Shown in pieces: positions 26,941 to 36,483 of a stretch of DNA of 64,000 bases. The translations under genes and the position numbers were made by a program. This stretch comes from Auraticoccus monumenti. Its GTDB lineage: Bacteria > Actinomycetota > Actinomycetes > Propionibacteriales > Propionibacteriaceae. The notes beneath the pieces were generated by a model. It was not told where the DNA came from and ran no database searches. It was given only the letters and a program-made list of their open reading frames with translations. Numbering within the stretch: position 1 is the first letter of the stretch; every line of letters starts with the position of its first letter. The DNA lies in contig NZ_LT629688.1 of assembly GCF_900101785.1 (NCBI RefSeq), forward strand, positions 3,968,001 through 4,032,000, written 5' to 3'.

Positions 26941-26956
26941 GGCCCCGCGCGGGGCC
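26941..26956 (-). terminator. Short palindrome after the zinc peptidase gene
   Basis: GGCCCCGCGCGGGGCC, a six-base stem with GCGC loop, 34 bases past the stop on the minus strand. A weak terminator candidate. Confidence 0.35.
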
Positions 26957-26990
26957 GGCCAACCGCCGGCACCGTGGACGGCGGGTGGGG

Positions 26991-27872
26991 TCAACCGGCG
27001 AGCTCGGCGTCGCTGGCGGAGAAGGTGTCGCAGGCCCCGACCCCCTGGGACACGCCGCGCTGGAACCAGGTGACCCGCTGCTCGCTGGAGCCGTGCGTCC
27101 AGGTCTCGGGCTGGACCTGGCCCTGGGTCTGCTGCTGGATCCGGTCGTCGCCGATGGCCTCGGCGGCGTCGATGGCGTCGCGGAGCTGGTCCTCGGTCAC
27201 CGGCTCCAGCCGGGTCCGGCCCTGGTCGTCGGTGATGGTGGAGGCGGCGCCCACCCAGGCCCCGGCGTAGCAGTCGGCCTGCAGCTCCAGCCGGACGCCG
27301 TCCGAGGTCGGCCCGGTCCGGCTGCGGTCCAGCTGGTCCATGGTGCCGGTGAGCTCCTGGATGTGGTGCCCCCACTCGTGGGCCACGACGTAGAGCTGGG
27401 CCAGCGGGCCGGCCGAGGCCCCGAAGCGGGAGCGGAGCTCGTCGTAGAAGGAGGTGTCGATGTAGACCGTCTGGTCCGGCGGGCAGTAGAAGGGGCCGAC
27501 GGCGCTGGTGGCGTTGCCGCAGCGGGTGCTGACGGACTGGCTGAACAGCACCATCTCCGGCGCGGTGTAGCCGTCCAGCTGGGTGGCCCAGAAGTCGTCC
27601 AGCGACGTCGCCGCCGCCTGCATCCGGCAGTCGACGTCGGCGTTGGCGTCCTCGCCGGTGAGGCACCGCTCCAGCGCCTGGTCCTCGACCGGGGCCGGCC
27701 CGGCCCCGCCGCCGCCCTGCACCACGCCGGTGAGGTCGACGCCGGTGAGCTGGGAGATCAGCAGCACCACCAGCACGACCCCGATGCTGCCGCCGCCGAC
27801 CCCCATCCCCACGTTGCGACCGCGCTTGCTGACGCGGCCGCCGCGGATGTCGGAGTCGGGGTTGAACGTCAT
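26991..27872 (-). CDS. Neutral zinc metallopeptidase (YpfJ-like) membrane protein
   Basis: A 293-residue protein with a short cytoplasmic start (FNPDSDIRGGRVSKRG), one membrane helix (about 28-43), and an extracytoplasmic peptidase domain. The zinc motif is HEWGHHIQ, followed downstream by LELQADCYAGAW, whose acidic residue is the likely third ligand, as in the YpfJ family. Four Cys residues may form disulfides. Start ATG lies seven bases after a TAGCCT hexamer, so it may be leaderless. Substrate unknown. Confidence 0.9.
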   Translation of the reverse strand: MTFNPDSDIRGGRVSKRGRNVGMGVGGGSIGVVLVVLLISQLTGVDLTGVVQGGGGAGPAPVEDQALERCLTGEDANADVDCRMQAAATSLDDFWATQLDGYTAPEMVLFSQSVSTRCGNATSAVGPFYCPPDQTVYIDTSFYDELRSRFGASAGPLAQLYVVAHEWGHHIQELTGTMDQLDRSRTGPTSDGVRLELQADCYAGAWVGAASTITDDQGRTRLEPVTEDQLRDAIDAAEAIGDDRIQQQTQGQVQPETWTHGSSEQRVTWFQRGVSQGVGACDTFSASDAELAG

Positions 27873-27879
27873 GGAGGGG

Positions 27880-27885
27880 AGGCTA
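27880..27885 (-). promoter_or_regulatory. Leaderless -10 box of the zinc peptidase gene
   Basis: Read on the minus strand, TAGCCT ends seven bases before the ATG at 27872. It lies across the end of the glycerate kinase gene. Confidence 0.5.
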
Positions 27886-28920
27886 GCGGCCGGCCGACGA
27901 CCCCACCGCCCACGAGCGCCCGACGCGAAGGGCGAGTGCCTCCAGGCCGTCGGGGTCCACCACGGGCTCCTGACCGACCAGCGGGACGGGCCCGAGGGCG
28001 TGCGCGGACTCCACACCCATCAGCCGGGTCTCGCGGGCGCCGATCTGCACCGAACCGGCCAGCACCACGCACGGCCGGGACGTCGCCGCGGCCCAGCCGG
28101 CCACCGCCTGCACCTCCGGCCCGCCGCGGTGGGCGAAGTCGAACCCGGTGCACGTGGTCACCACGACGTCGGCGGCCGCGACCGTCTGCTGCAGGTGGGC
28201 CTCCTCCGCCAGCCAGTCCGTGCCGGTGACCAGCGACCCGCCGAGGGCGAGCACGGCGAAGCCGCAGCCCCCCGCCGCGCCGGCGCCGCGGACGCCGACC
28301 ACCTCAGGGGCCTGCTCACGGGCGAAGCGCTCGAGCTCGGCGTCCAGCTCGACCAGCAGGGCCTGGTCGGGGGTCGTGGCCGTGGCGTGGCCGCGCAGCG
28401 CCGTGGTGCCGCGGAGCCCGAGCAGCGCCGTCGTGGTCTCCCCCGGCGCCACCACCGCCACCAGCCTCGTCCCGGCCAGCCGCTCGCGCGCCGCGCCGAG
28501 ACCGCCGAGCTCGTCCAGCAGACCCCGCCCGGCGTCGTGGGACCACACCGAGGTCAGGTCCAGCACCACCGAGCGCGGGGCCGGGCGGTCGGCCAGCACC
28601 GCCGCGAGGGCCCGTCCCAGCAGGTGGCTCCCCGGACGGTCCTCCAGGGCGGGCGGTGGGCCCGGCGGGGTCTCGGGGGCGACCACGACGCCTCCCCCGG
28701 CCCGGGCCGTCACCAGCACCGCGTCGTCGTCGGCCAGCAGGGCGACGTCGGCACGCCACAGGTAGGCGGCGGCCGCGACCAGGTCCGGCCCACCGGCCGC
28801 CAGCGGGACCACCACGAGCTCGCTGCCCGGCGCCGCCCGCAGCCAGCCGCGGGCCACCGCACCACCGGCCTCGGCGGCCGCGATCCCGGCCACCCCCGCG
28901 CTCGCCACCAGGACCCTCAC
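27883..28920 (-). CDS. Glycerate kinase family protein
   Basis: A 345-residue protein with the GckA-type glycerate kinase pattern, ending with GAGAAGGCGFAVLALGG (the conserved Gly-rich loop) and TGTDWL, the last part resembling the TGEGxxDxQ region in altered form. It would phosphorylate glycerate with ATP. The sequence is more degenerate than typical family members in the N-terminal third, so substrate is less certain. The GTG start follows GGGAGG. The position matches Rv2205c. Confidence 0.75.
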   Translation of the reverse strand: MRVLVASAGVAGIAAAEAGGAVARGWLRAAPGSELVVVPLAAGGPDLVAAAAYLWRADVALLADDDAVLVTARAGGGVVVAPETPPGPPPALEDRPGSHLLGRALAAVLADRPAPRSVVLDLTSVWSHDAGRGLLDELGGLGAARERLAGTRLVAVVAPGETTTALLGLRGTTALRGHATATTPDQALLVELDAELERFAREQAPEVVGVRGAGAAGGCGFAVLALGGSLVTGTDWLAEEAHLQQTVAAADVVVTTCTGFDFAHRGGPEVQAVAGWAAATSRPCVVLAGSVQIGARETRLMGVESAHALGPVPLVGQEPVVDPDGLEALALRVGRSWAVGSSAGR

Positions 28921-28997
28921 CCGCCCATCCTCCCACCGCGGCGACGGGACGCGGATCAGCCCGATGAGCCGGCCGGCTCCGACGGGTCCACCCAGGC

Positions 28998-29399
28998 ATG
29001 ACCCGACACGTCGTGATCGCCCTGCCCACCGCGGACCGCTCCGCCGCGCACACCTTCTACGGCGCGGGCCTCGGCCTGCCCACCCCCGGACCGCTCGCCG
29101 ATGACGGGGTCCCCGAACCGCTCGAGGTCGAGCTCACCGAGGGCTGTCGGCTGATGCTGGTCCCCACCGGCGGTTTCGGCTGGGTGACCGGCGGGCGCAC
29201 CGTGGCCGCGCCCGGCACCGTCGAGTGCCTGGTCACCCTCCCCGTGGACGACCCGGAGGGGGTCGACCGCCTGCTCGCGCGGGCCCGCGCGGCCGGGGCC
29301 GAGGTGGTGTCGGAACCGGGCCAGCAGCCCTGGGGGTACGCCGCCACGTTCGCCGACCTCGACGGCCACCTGGTCGAGCTGGTCGCGGCGCCCGGCTGA
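28998..29399 (+). CDS. VOC (glyoxalase/bleomycin-resistance) family protein
   Basis: A 133-residue protein with the paired beta-alpha-beta-beta-beta modules of the vicinal oxygen chelate fold: an opening TRHVVIALPTADRSAAHTFY and a closing YAATFADLDGHLVEL with the usual metal-type Glu. Which reaction it carries out cannot be told. Its codon use fits its neighbours. Confidence 0.85.
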   Translation: MTRHVVIALPTADRSAAHTFYGAGLGLPTPGPLADDGVPEPLEVELTEGCRLMLVPTGGFGWVTGGRTVAAPGTVECLVTLPVDDPEGVDRLLARARAAGAEVVSEPGQQPWGYAATFADLDGHLVELVAAPG

Positions 29400-29461
29400 T
29401 CCCGGGGGCGTCGGAGCGGACGCGACCACCGGCGACGGGGCGGAGGAGGTAGGAAGGACCG

Positions 29462-29992
29462 GTGACCACCTTCGACCGCGTCCCCGCCCTGACCCGCCCC
29501 GACCTCCTGGCCGAGCCGACCCTGCGTGCTCTCCGGTCCCTCGACGCCGACACCGCCGCCCGGTTCGAGGTCGCCGAGATCGACCCCGCCCTGGCCGACA
29601 CCGAGGCGCTCTGCCGCGCCTTCGACCTGCCGCTGGAGGCCTCGGCCAACTGCGTGCTGGTCACCGGGAAGCGGGCCGGTGAGCTGCGCCCGGCCGCGGT
29701 GGTGGTGCAGGCCAGCCGCCGGGCGGACGTCAACGGGGCCGTCCGCCGCCACCTGGACGTCCGCAAGATCAGCTTCACCGCCCACGAGGAGGCGACCAGC
29801 GGCTCCGGCATGGAGTACGGCGGGATCACCCCGGTGGGCCTGCCCGGGGACTGGCCGCTGCTGGTGGACGAGGGCGTGGTCGCGGAGGCCGAGGTGGTGA
29901 TCGGCTCAGGGCTGCGCCGCTCGAAGCTCTTCGTGCCCGGCGCGGTGCTCGGCCGGCTGCCGGGGGCGACGGTGCTGCCGCTGGCCCAGTAG
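29462..29992 (+). CDS. YbaK/EbsC-family aminoacyl-tRNA deacylase
   Basis: A 176-residue single-domain protein of the YbaK/ProX type that hydrolyses mischarged tRNA. Family markers are ASANCVLVTGKRAGE, DVRKISFTAHEEA with the conserved Lys, and the Gly-rich YGGITPVGLPGDWPLLVDE loop. The actual tRNA and amino acid are unknown. It starts at GTG, with AGGAGGTAGGAAGG upstream, an unusually strong ribosome-binding site. Confidence 0.88.
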   Translation: MTTFDRVPALTRPDLLAEPTLRALRSLDADTAARFEVAEIDPALADTEALCRAFDLPLEASANCVLVTGKRAGELRPAAVVVQASRRADVNGAVRRHLDVRKISFTAHEEATSGSGMEYGGITPVGLPGDWPLLVDEGVVAEAEVVIGSGLRRSKLFVPGAVLGRLPGATVLPLAQ

Positions 29993-30005
29993 GGCCGGGG
30001 ACGAC

Positions 30006-30039
30006 GCTGCCGCCGACCCCCGCAGGGGTCGGCGGCAGC
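30006..30039. terminator. Terminator between the YbaK-type gene and pspAA
   Basis: A perfect 15-base stem GCTGCCGCCGACCCC and its complement with loop CGCA, between two converging genes. Confidence 0.85.
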
Positions 30040-30063
30040 CGGGTCTCGTCGGGTGGGACGTGC

Positions 30064-30354
30064 TCAGCCGGGGATGAGCCCCTCACCGGAGGTGTTGTCG
30101 GCCAGCCACTCCCGCACCTCGTGCAGGGTCGCCTCGGCGTCGGGGAGGATCAGGTCGGAGTCGGCCAGGGAGTCGTCGGGGACGGGGGTGCCGACCCGGC
30201 GGACCTCGGCCAGCAGCCCGGTCAGGGCCCGGGTGAGCTCGGTCTCGTCACCGCTGTCGACGGCGGTCTCGATCTCCTCGTCGTGGGCGTTGAGGGCCGC
30301 GAAGGCGCTCTCGTCCAGCGTCCACTGGCCCTCGTTCAGGATCCGGACGATCAT
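30064..30354 (-). CDS. PspA-associated protein PspAA
   Basis: A 96-residue acidic protein. The start MIVRILNEGQWTLDESA and the later DEEIETAVDSGDE stretch are typical of the PspAA domain found beside actinobacterial PspA genes. It overlaps the pspA stop by four bases (ATGA), so the two are translated together. Its proposed role is to work with PspA in envelope stress; the mechanism is not known to me. Confidence 0.9.
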   Translation of the reverse strand: MIVRILNEGQWTLDESAFAALNAHDEEIETAVDSGDETELTRALTGLLAEVRRVGTPVPDDSLADSDLILPDAEATLHEVREWLADNTSGEGLIPG

Positions 30355-31184
30355 CGCAGCCCCTCCTGCCCGGGAGCCGGCTGGGTGCTCGGTGCCTGGT
30401 AGGTCTCGAACCCGCCCTGCTGCTGCGGCCGGGCCTCGCCCTGGGGCGCGTTCTCGATGGCCGGGGCCGACGCGCTGCGGCCGGTGCCGAGCGAGGCCCT
30501 CATGGCCGCCAGCTCGTCCTCGACCTGGGAGGTGGAGGCCAGGGCGTCCAGCTCGCGGGTGATGTCGTCGTTCGGGCCGGTGGTGGGGTCGTCCAGCACC
30601 CCGCTGGCCAGCAGCTCGTCCATCGCCCCGGCACGGGCCTGCATCTGCGCGGTCTTGTCCTCGGCGCGCTGGATGGCCATGCCGACGTCGCCCATCTCCT
30701 CACCGATGCCGCTGAAGGCCTCGTTGATGCGGGTCTGCGCCTCGGCGGCGGAGTAGGTGGCCTTGATGGTCTCCTTGCGGGTCCGGAAGGCGTCGACCTT
30801 GGCCTGCAGCCGCTGGCTGGCGCGGACGAGCTTCTCCTCCTCGCCCTGGAGTTGCGCGTGCTGGGTCTGCAGGTCGGACAGCTGCTGGGCGACCCCGTTC
30901 TTGCGGGTCAGGGCCTCGCGGGCCAGGTCCTCGCGGTTCGCCTCGAGGGCGCGCTTGGCCTGGACGTTCAGCTTGTCCATCTGGGTGTTCAGCTGGGCCG
31001 CCTGCAGCTCGACGCGCTTGCGGCTGGTGGCCACGTCGGCCACACCCCGGCGCACCTTCTGCAGCAGCTCCAGCTGGCGCTGGTAGGAGTAGTCCAGGGT
31101 CTCGCGCGGGTCCTCCGCCTTGTCCAGTGCCTTGTCGGCCTTGGCGCGGAAGATGGTGTTCAGGCGCTGAAAGATGCCGCTCAT
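30351..31184 (-). CDS. PspA/IM30 (Vipp1) family membrane-stress protein
   Basis: A 277-residue protein that is almost entirely coiled coil from about 20 to 215. It starts with the amphipathic membrane-binding helix MSGIFQRLNTIFRAKADKAL and has the family segments EDPRETLDYSYQRQLELLQ and NREDLAREALTRK. A Gln/Pro-rich tail follows. PspA proteins form ESCRT-III-like assemblies that protect the inner membrane. The ATG at 31184 is chosen because it begins the amphipathic helix. Confidence 0.93.
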   Translation of the reverse strand: MSGIFQRLNTIFRAKADKALDKAEDPRETLDYSYQRQLELLQKVRRGVADVATSRKRVELQAAQLNTQMDKLNVQAKRALEANREDLAREALTRKNGVAQQLSDLQTQHAQLQGEEEKLVRASQRLQAKVDAFRTRKETIKATYSAAEAQTRINEAFSGIGEEMGDVGMAIQRAEDKTAQMQARAGAMDELLASGVLDDPTTGPNDDITRELDALASTSQVEDELAAMRASLGTGRSASAPAIENAPQGEARPQQQGGFETYQAPSTQPAPGQEGLR

Positions 31185-31368
31185 CGGTACAGGGTGTCCT
31201 TCCTGGACGGTCGTAGAGATCCCGTGCCGTCCAATGTAGGCGCACAGCCCACCCACCGGCACCCGCCGGGTGTCGGTTTCAGGGCCGTGATTGGGAAATG
31301 GGGGTCGAACCCTGAGAGGATGCCCCTACCCCCGAGGCCTTCGGGGGACTGTCGACACGAGGTGAGGC

Positions 31369-32067
31369 GTGGCACTCTTCCGCCCCTACAAGCACGACCC
31401 GCAGCGCAGCGAGGACGGCTCGGAGCAGCCGACGACGACGCCGCGCCTGGACGCATCGGCACCACCGAGCACGAGCAGGCCCGCGGCGGTGCCCATGACG
31501 CCGCGCACCAAGAAGGCGCCGCCGCCGGTGACCCCGGCCCCCGCCCCCACCCCCGAGCAGGCGGCCGCCGAGCGCGTCCGCAACGCCCCCAAGGCCCGGC
31601 CGACGCCGTCGCGGCGCGAGGCGGAGGCGGCCCGCCGGGAGCGGCTGAACCCGTCGATCAGCAAGAAGGAGGCCCGGCGCCGTGCCGCCGACGCCAACCG
31701 GCGGACCCGGATCGCGCAGATGGCGGCCCGGGACAACACCCCGGCCAAGACCCTGATGCGCGACCACGTCGACGCCCGGTTCAGCCTGGGCCAGCTGCTG
31801 CTTCCCGCGCTGCTGGTGATCGTGATGTCGACCTTCCTCGGCTCGATCTTCCCGCGCATCGTGCTCTTCTCGACCCTCGCCATGTACCTCTTCATCGCCC
31901 TGGTGATCGGGGACTTCGTGCTGATGTGGCGCCGCTACCGCCGCATCGCCGAGGAGCGCGGGATCCCGATCGAGCGTGGCCTGAAGATGTACGGCATGAA
32001 CCGGATGATCCAGATCCGGCGGATGCGGCTGCCCAAGCCCGTCGTGTCCCGCGGCGACTCCTACTGA
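31369..32067 (+). CDS. DUF3043 family membrane protein
   Basis: A 232-residue protein starting at GTG. It has an N-terminal Pro/Thr-rich disordered half, a basic stretch (NPSISKKEARRRAADANRRT), two membrane helices at about 146-160 and 165-185, and a basic C-terminal part with GLKMYGMNRMIQIRRMRLPK. This is the layout of actinobacterial DUF3043 proteins. Function unknown. It is divergent from the pspA operon across a 184-bp promoter region. Confidence 0.88.
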   Translation: MALFRPYKHDPQRSEDGSEQPTTTPRLDASAPPSTSRPAAVPMTPRTKKAPPPVTPAPAPTPEQAAAERVRNAPKARPTPSRREAEAARRERLNPSISKKEARRRAADANRRTRIAQMAARDNTPAKTLMRDHVDARFSLGQLLLPALLVIVMSTFLGSIFPRIVLFSTLAMYLFIALVIGDFVLMWRRYRRIAEERGIPIERGLKMYGMNRMIQIRRMRLPKPVVSRGDSY

Positions 32068-32078
32068 CGGGTCGGCGG

Positions 32079-32294
32079 GTGCAGCACGGCTGGCACTGGG
32101 TGCCGCACCCCGAGGAGGGGACCCGGCGCGGCTTCGAGGAGGCGGGCGGCACCACCAGCTTCCCCAGCCAGGGGGAGGCGGAGGCCTGGCTCGCGGAGAG
32201 CTGGGCGGACCTGGCCGACCTCGGGGTGGACGCGGTGAGCCTCTACGAGGACGACCGGCTGGTCTACGGGCCGATGGGTCTGGCCGCCGGCTGA
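32079..32294 (+). CDS. Small conserved actinobacterial protein
   Basis: A 71-residue product starting at GTG 11 bases after the DUF3043 stop. It reads QHGWHWVPHPEEGTRR, FPSQGEAEAWLAESWADLAD and ends DDRLVYGPMGLAAG. I recall similar short proteins with a YGPM motif in Streptomyces and relatives. Function unknown. It probably shares the DUF3043 transcript. Confidence 0.75.
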   Translation: MQHGWHWVPHPEEGTRRGFEEAGGTTSFPSQGEAEAWLAESWADLADLGVDAVSLYEDDRLVYGPMGLAAG

Positions 32295-32310
32295 TCCCGC
32301 GGCCGGCTCG

Positions 32311-32724
32311 CTAGTCCGGCTGGTCCAGCCCGAGCACCACGACGTCGACGGCGTTGTCGCCCCAGCACAGCCGGGCCATCGGTCCTGGCCCGTCGGACCA
32401 GTGCTCGCTCACCCGCACCGAACGAGCCCGCAGCAGCAGCGCGGAGGCCAGGCCGTGGGAGCGACCGGTCGTGCGGACCAGCAGGAAGGTGCCGTCGGCG
32501 AACCCGAGGCGCACGGCGCCGGCGACGGGGGCGGCGCTGACCACCCGGATCGGGACCCCGCGGCGCTGCAGCACGCCGAGCCGGGCCAGCAGCAGCTGCT
32601 CGCGGCGGGCGTCCAGCTCGGCGGTGAGGGGGTCCTCCCAGGGGACCAGCGCGTCGAGGGGGTCTGCGCCCAGGGGGTCGGGGGCGCGCCGGGGACGACG
32701 ACGCAGCCACGCCATCCAGTCCAC
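32311..32724 (-). CDS. Hypothetical protein
   Basis: A 137-residue protein with an N-terminal basic Trp segment (MDWMAWLRRRPRRAPDPLGA), an acidic helix, and a beta-rich end containing GVPIRVVSAAPVAGAVRLGF and ARLCWGDNAVDVVVLGL. No domain recognised. Codon bias matches its neighbours. It lies 43 bases beyond the gcvT stop side on the opposite side of that gene's end, so it is in its own unit. Confidence 0.6.
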   Translation of the reverse strand: MDWMAWLRRRPRRAPDPLGADPLDALVPWEDPLTAELDARREQLLLARLGVLQRRGVPIRVVSAAPVAGAVRLGFADGTFLLVRTTGRSHGLASALLLRARSVRVSEHWSDGPGPMARLCWGDNAVDVVVLGLDQPD

Positions 32725-32767
32725 TCCCCCAGTGTGCGCCGCCCGGACGGCGGCGACCAGGGCGGCC

Positions 32768-33880
32768 TCAGAGCTCGCGGACGCCGGGCTGCACGAACGG
32801 CGGCTTGACCATCGCGAAGGTCTCGCGGCGGTGCCGCACCTGCACCTCGACGTCGCTGCCGACCGGGATCGAGGCGTCCACCAGGGCCAGCGCGATGCCG
32901 GTCTTCAGGGTGGGGCTGAAGGTGCCGGAGGTGACGGTGCCGATGACGTCCTCGCCGTCCACCAGGTCCATCCCGGCGCGCGGGATGCCGCGACCGCGGG
33001 CCCGGAGGCCGCGCAGGCGTCGGGCCGGACCGGCCTCCTTCTCCGCACGCAGCGCCGCGTGGCCGAGGAACTCCGGCTTGGCCCACCCGACCGCCCAGCC
33101 GAGCCCGGCCTGGACGGGGGTGATCTCCGCTGAGATGTCCTGGCCGTGCAGCGGGTAGCCCATCTCGGTGCGCAGCGTGTCCCGGGCGCCCAGCCCGGCG
33201 GGCTGGATGCCGTAGGGCTCGCCGGCGGCCAGCACGGCCTCCCAGACGGGCCCGGCGGCCGCGGCCGGCACCACCAGCTCGTAGCCGCGCTCGCCGGTGT
33301 ACCCGGTGCGGCACACGGTCAGCGAGGTCCCGGCCAGCTCGGCGGTGACGAAGCGCATGTAGTCGTGCCCGACCGGCAGCCCGGCGGTGGCCAGCACCTC
33401 GTCCGAGCGCGGACCCTGGACGGCGACCACGACGAGGTCTCGGTGCTGGTCGAGGACCTGCACCCCCTCCGGGGCCAGCGCCTGGAGGGTGGCCACCACG
33501 GCCGGGGTGTTGGAGGCGTTGGGGACGAGGAAGACGTCGTCGTCGCCGTGGCGGTAGGCGATCAGGTCGTCCACCACGCCGCCGTCCTCGCGGCACAGCA
33601 GCGTGTACTGCGCCTGACCGGCACCGACGCGGTCGAGGTCGTTGGTCAGGCAGCGGTTGAGGAACGCCGCCGCACCCGGGCCGGCGACCCGCACCTTGCC
33701 GAGGTGGGAGACGTCGAAGACGCCGACCTGGGAGCGCACCGCGGCGTGCTCGGCCAGCACCCCGCCGCCGGCGTACTCCAGCGGCATGGACCAGCCGCCG
33801 AAGGCGGCGAACCGCGCCCCCAGCCGCTCGTGCTGGGCGTGCAGCGGTGACGTCACCAGCTGGTCGTCCGGCTCACCCAT
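32768..33880 (-). CDS. gcvT: Glycine cleavage system T protein (aminomethyltransferase)
   Basis: A 370-residue tetrahydrofolate-dependent enzyme that releases ammonia from the aminomethyl-lipoyl H protein. Motifs include [13 protein letters not shown] near the start, [31 protein letters not shown], and [17 protein letters not shown]. It starts at ATG 33880 after GAGGGGGATC. It stands alone: GcvP and GcvH are not in the window. The same isolated position occurs at Rv2211c. Confidence 0.95.
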   Translation of the reverse strand: MGEPDDQLVTSPLHAQHERLGARFAAFGGWSMPLEYAGGGVLAEHAAVRSQVGVFDVSHLGKVRVAGPGAAAFLNRCLTNDLDRVGAGQAQYTLLCREDGGVVDDLIAYRHGDDDVFLVPNASNTPAVVATLQALAPEGVQVLDQHRDLVVVAVQGPRSDEVLATAGLPVGHDYMRFVTAELAGTSLTVCRTGYTGERGYELVVPAAAAGPVWEAVLAAGEPYGIQPAGLGARDTLRTEMGYPLHGQDISAEITPVQAGLGWAVGWAKPEFLGHAALRAEKEAGPARRLRGLRARGRGIPRAGMDLVDGEDVIGTVTSGTFSPTLKTGIALALVDASIPVGSDVEVQVRHRRETFAMVKPPFVQPGVREL

Positions 33881-33994
33881 CGACAGATCCCCCTCGTGCG
33901 TGCGGTCAGGCGAACCTAGCGCACGGGCGCGGAGCACCGGTGCGCCCGCGGCTACCCTGTCGCACGGACCCATCCACGACCCTGAGGAGCACAC

Positions 33995-35500
33995 GTGTCC
34001 TGTCCCACCCCCGCCTCGCTGACCTTCTCCACCACCGCCCCCCGCTCCGCCGACGTCGTCGTGCTCGGTCTGGTGGAGGGTGCCGACGGTCCCGAGGTCG
34101 TCGGCGCGGACCGGAGCCTGCTGACGTCGTGGAGCAAGCGGCTGGGGCGTGAGCTGATCGAGGTCGCCACCGAGCTCGGCGCCCGCACCAAGGTCGGGCA
34201 CACCGTGCTGCTCCCCGGCGCCGGCAGCGCCACCCGCGTGATGGTCGTCGGACTCGGCCCGGTGGCCGCGATCCGGCCCGAGGTGGTCCGCCGGGCCAGC
34301 GGTGCCGCCCTGCGCGCCGTGGCCGGTCTGGGCGTCGAGGGGGGCGCCAGCGTGGTGCTGGTCCCGCACAGCAAGGACCCCGAGGTCGCCCAGGCCGCGG
34401 CCGAGGGCGCCCTGCTCGGCACCTACCGCCACCAGCCGCTGACCTCCGGGGAGCCCGCACCGGTCACGGTCGCCTCGGTCACCGTCGTGGTCGACCTCGG
34501 CCGCCAGGCCAAGCCGCTCGCCGACACGGTCCGGGCCACCTGCTCGGCGGTGCTGGCCGCCCGCCACTGGGTGAACCTGCCCCCCAACCTGCTCTACCCC
34601 GAGACCTTCGCCGAGGAGGCCCGGACCCTGGCCCGCGGCTCCAAGCTGTCGGTGGAGGTGCTCGACGAGGACGACCTGGTCAAGGGCGGTTACGGCGGCC
34701 TGCTCGCCGTCGGCGGCGGCTCCTCCCGCAGCCCCCGGCTGGTGCGCCTGGCCTACCGCCCGCGCGGCGCCACCGCCCACCTGGTGCTCGTCGGCAAGGG
34801 CATCACCTTCGACTCCGGCGGTCTCAACCTCAAGCCCGCCGACGGCATGTACACGATGAAGTGCGACATGGCCGGCGCGGCGGCGGTGCTGGCGGCGACC
34901 CGCGCGGTGGCCGACCTCGGTCTCAAGGTCAACGTGACCACCTACGCGGCGATGGCGGAGAACCTGCCCTCGGCGACCGCCTACCGCCCCTCGGACGTGC
35001 TGACCATGTACGGCGGCACGACGGTGGAGAACGTCAACTCCGACGCCGAGGGGCGGCTGGTGATGGCCGACGCCCTGGCCCGCAGCCAGGCCGACGAGCC
35101 GGACCTGGTGATCGACGTGGCCACCCTGACGGGGGCCTGCATGGTGGCGCTCGGTGACCGGATCGCCGGCGTGATGTCCAACGACGACGACGCGGTGGAG
35201 CGCGTGCTGGACGCGGCGGAGGTGAGCGGTGAGGAGTTCTGGGCGCTCCCGCTGACCGACCAGTTCCGCGACGACCTGGACTCCAAGGTGGCCGACGTCC
35301 GCTCCGGCGGCGGCCGGCTGGGCGGGGCGATGAGCGCCGCGGCGTTCCTGGAGCGGTTCGTGGCCGACGGCACCCCGTGGGCCCACCTGGACATCGCCGG
35401 GCCGGCCTTCAACAACGGCTCGCCGTGGGGCCACGTGCCCGAGGGCGGCACCGGTGTGGCCGTGCGCACCCTGGTCGAGGTGGCGCGCTCGCTGGCCTGA
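33995..35500 (+). CDS. pepA: Leucyl aminopeptidase (M17 family)
   Basis: A 501-residue cytoplasmic aminopeptidase with a two-metal site. Metal and catalytic segments are visible: [17 protein letters not shown] (Lys and Asp ligands), [10 protein letters not shown], and [14 protein letters not shown]. The N-terminal macro-like domain occupies the first 170 residues. The GTG start is preceded by GAGGAGCACAC. The position matches Rv2213. Confidence 0.96.
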   Translation: MSCPTPASLTFSTTAPRSADVVVLGLVEGADGPEVVGADRSLLTSWSKRLGRELIEVATELGARTKVGHTVLLPGAGSATRVMVVGLGPVAAIRPEVVRRASGAALRAVAGLGVEGGASVVLVPHSKDPEVAQAAAEGALLGTYRHQPLTSGEPAPVTVASVTVVVDLGRQAKPLADTVRATCSAVLAARHWVNLPPNLLYPETFAEEARTLARGSKLSVEVLDEDDLVKGGYGGLLAVGGGSSRSPRLVRLAYRPRGATAHLVLVGKGITFDSGGLNLKPADGMYTMKCDMAGAAAVLAATRAVADLGLKVNVTTYAAMAENLPSATAYRPSDVLTMYGGTTVENVNSDAEGRLVMADALARSQADEPDLVIDVATLTGACMVALGDRIAGVMSNDDDAVERVLDAAEVSGEEFWALPLTDQFRDDLDSKVADVRSGGGRLGGAMSAAAFLERFVADGTPWAHLDIAGPAFNNGSPWGHVPEGGTGVAVRTLVEVARSLA

Positions 35501-35512
35501 GCGGGTCGGGCC

Positions 35513-35545
35513 GCTGCGGCCGGGTCCGACGACCCGGCCTCAGCG
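35513..35545. terminator. Terminator between converging genes after pepA
   Basis: A stem GGCCGGGTC/GACCCGGCC with loop CGAC, extended by GCTG/CAGC with one mismatch; it overlaps the stop of the minus-strand gene. Confidence 0.7.
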
Positions 35546-35872
35546 GTCCTTCTGGCTCGAGTTCCAGTCGCGCATCCGCTGGGGGTAGCCCACCACCCCG
35601 GCGTCGTAGCCCGGGAGCCCCAGGTGCTCGGCGAAGGAGTGCCCCCAGGACGGGGTGGGGATGCTGCGTCGCGTCCACTCACCGTCGTAGGCCACCAGCA
35701 GCAGCGTCGGGCCGGTCACCTTGGTGGCCGGCTCGACCCACGCCTCCACCCCGCGGCGGGAGGTGGCGAACTCCGTCAGGTGCCGGGTGGCCAGGTCGCT
35801 GATCGGCGCGGGGCGCCCCGGGGTGGCCGGGCCGCCCGGGCGGCGCCGACGGAGTCTGGAGAGGATGCCCAC
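35540..35872 (-). CDS. Conserved actinobacterial hypothetical protein
   Basis: A 110-residue protein with a conserved end GYPQRMRDWNSSQK and core VEPATKVTGPTLLLVAYDGEWTRRSI. I recall similar proteins across actinobacteria, sometimes labelled oxidoreductase without experimental basis. There is no signal peptide and the N-terminus is Arg/Pro-rich. Function unknown. Confidence 0.78.
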   Translation of the reverse strand: MGILSRLRRRRPGGPATPGRPAPISDLATRHLTEFATSRRGVEAWVEPATKVTGPTLLLVAYDGEWTRRSIPTPSWGHSFAEHLGLPGYDAGVVGYPQRMRDWNSSQKDR

Positions 35873-35947
35873 CCCGCCATTATCACCGCCGGACCCCAGC
35901 GGGGCTGGGACGTCGACCGTCCCGGCCGGCGTCCGCCTCCCGGCCGG

Positions 35948-36304
35948 TCAGGAGGTGCAGAGGCAGAAGGGGTGACCGGCGGGGTCCAGGAGCACCCGGA
36001 AGGTCTCCCCCGGCTGGTGCTCGGCCCGGGTCGCCCCGAGCTCGAGGACGGCGGCCTCGGCGGTGTCGAGGTCGTCGACCACCACGTCGAGGTGCATCTG
36101 CTGGGGCGGGGACTGCGAGGGCCAGCTCGGCGGGGTGTAGCCCTGCACCTGCTGGAAGCAGAGAACCTGGCCGTGATCGGCCCGCACCTCCGCCCAGTCG
36201 CCGGAGCCCTGGACCTCCCAGTCGAGCAGGGCGCCGTAGAAGCGGGCCAGCACGACGGGGTCGGGGCAGTCGAGGACGGTGGTCGGGTAGCGCGCGATCG
36301 CCAT
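35948..36304 (-). CDS. VOC family protein
   Basis: A 118-residue protein of the vicinal oxygen chelate fold: LDCPDPVVLARFYGALLDWE opens the first module and MHLDVVVDDLDTAEAAVLEL the second, with PAGHPFCLC near the end. This form is common in actinobacteria and not tied to a known reaction. The ATG is six bases after TAGCGT on the minus strand, so probably leaderless. Confidence 0.88.
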   Translation of the reverse strand: MAIARYPTTVLDCPDPVVLARFYGALLDWEVQGSGDWAEVRADHGQVLCFQQVQGYTPPSWPSQSPPQQMHLDVVVDDLDTAEAAVLELGATRAEHQPGETFRVLLDPAGHPFCLCTS

Positions 36305-36310
36305 GACGGG

Positions 36311-36316
36311 ACGCTA
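36311..36316 (-). promoter_or_regulatory. Leaderless -10 box of the VOC gene
   Basis: Read on the minus strand, TAGCGT ends exactly six bases before the ATG at 36304. Confidence 0.5.
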
Positions 36317-36483
36317 GCCCGGCTGTGCCGGGCGTGTCACCCCTCGGGCGTCACCGCCGGGAGCGCCAGCGCGGTGCGCACGACGTCGGGCCCATGACCG
36401 AGCGCGAGCACCGGCAGGGCCACCCCCGACACCGCCGCCGTCACCCTCCCTGCCAGGGGACCGCCGCGCAGCCGCGGCCGGGC

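Noticed and set aside
32768-35434. A minus-strand frame extending gcvT far upstream over the pepA gene
   Set aside because: The upstream part is antisense to pepA and has no aminomethyltransferase similarity; the gcvT start at 33880 has a ribosome-binding site and normal family length.
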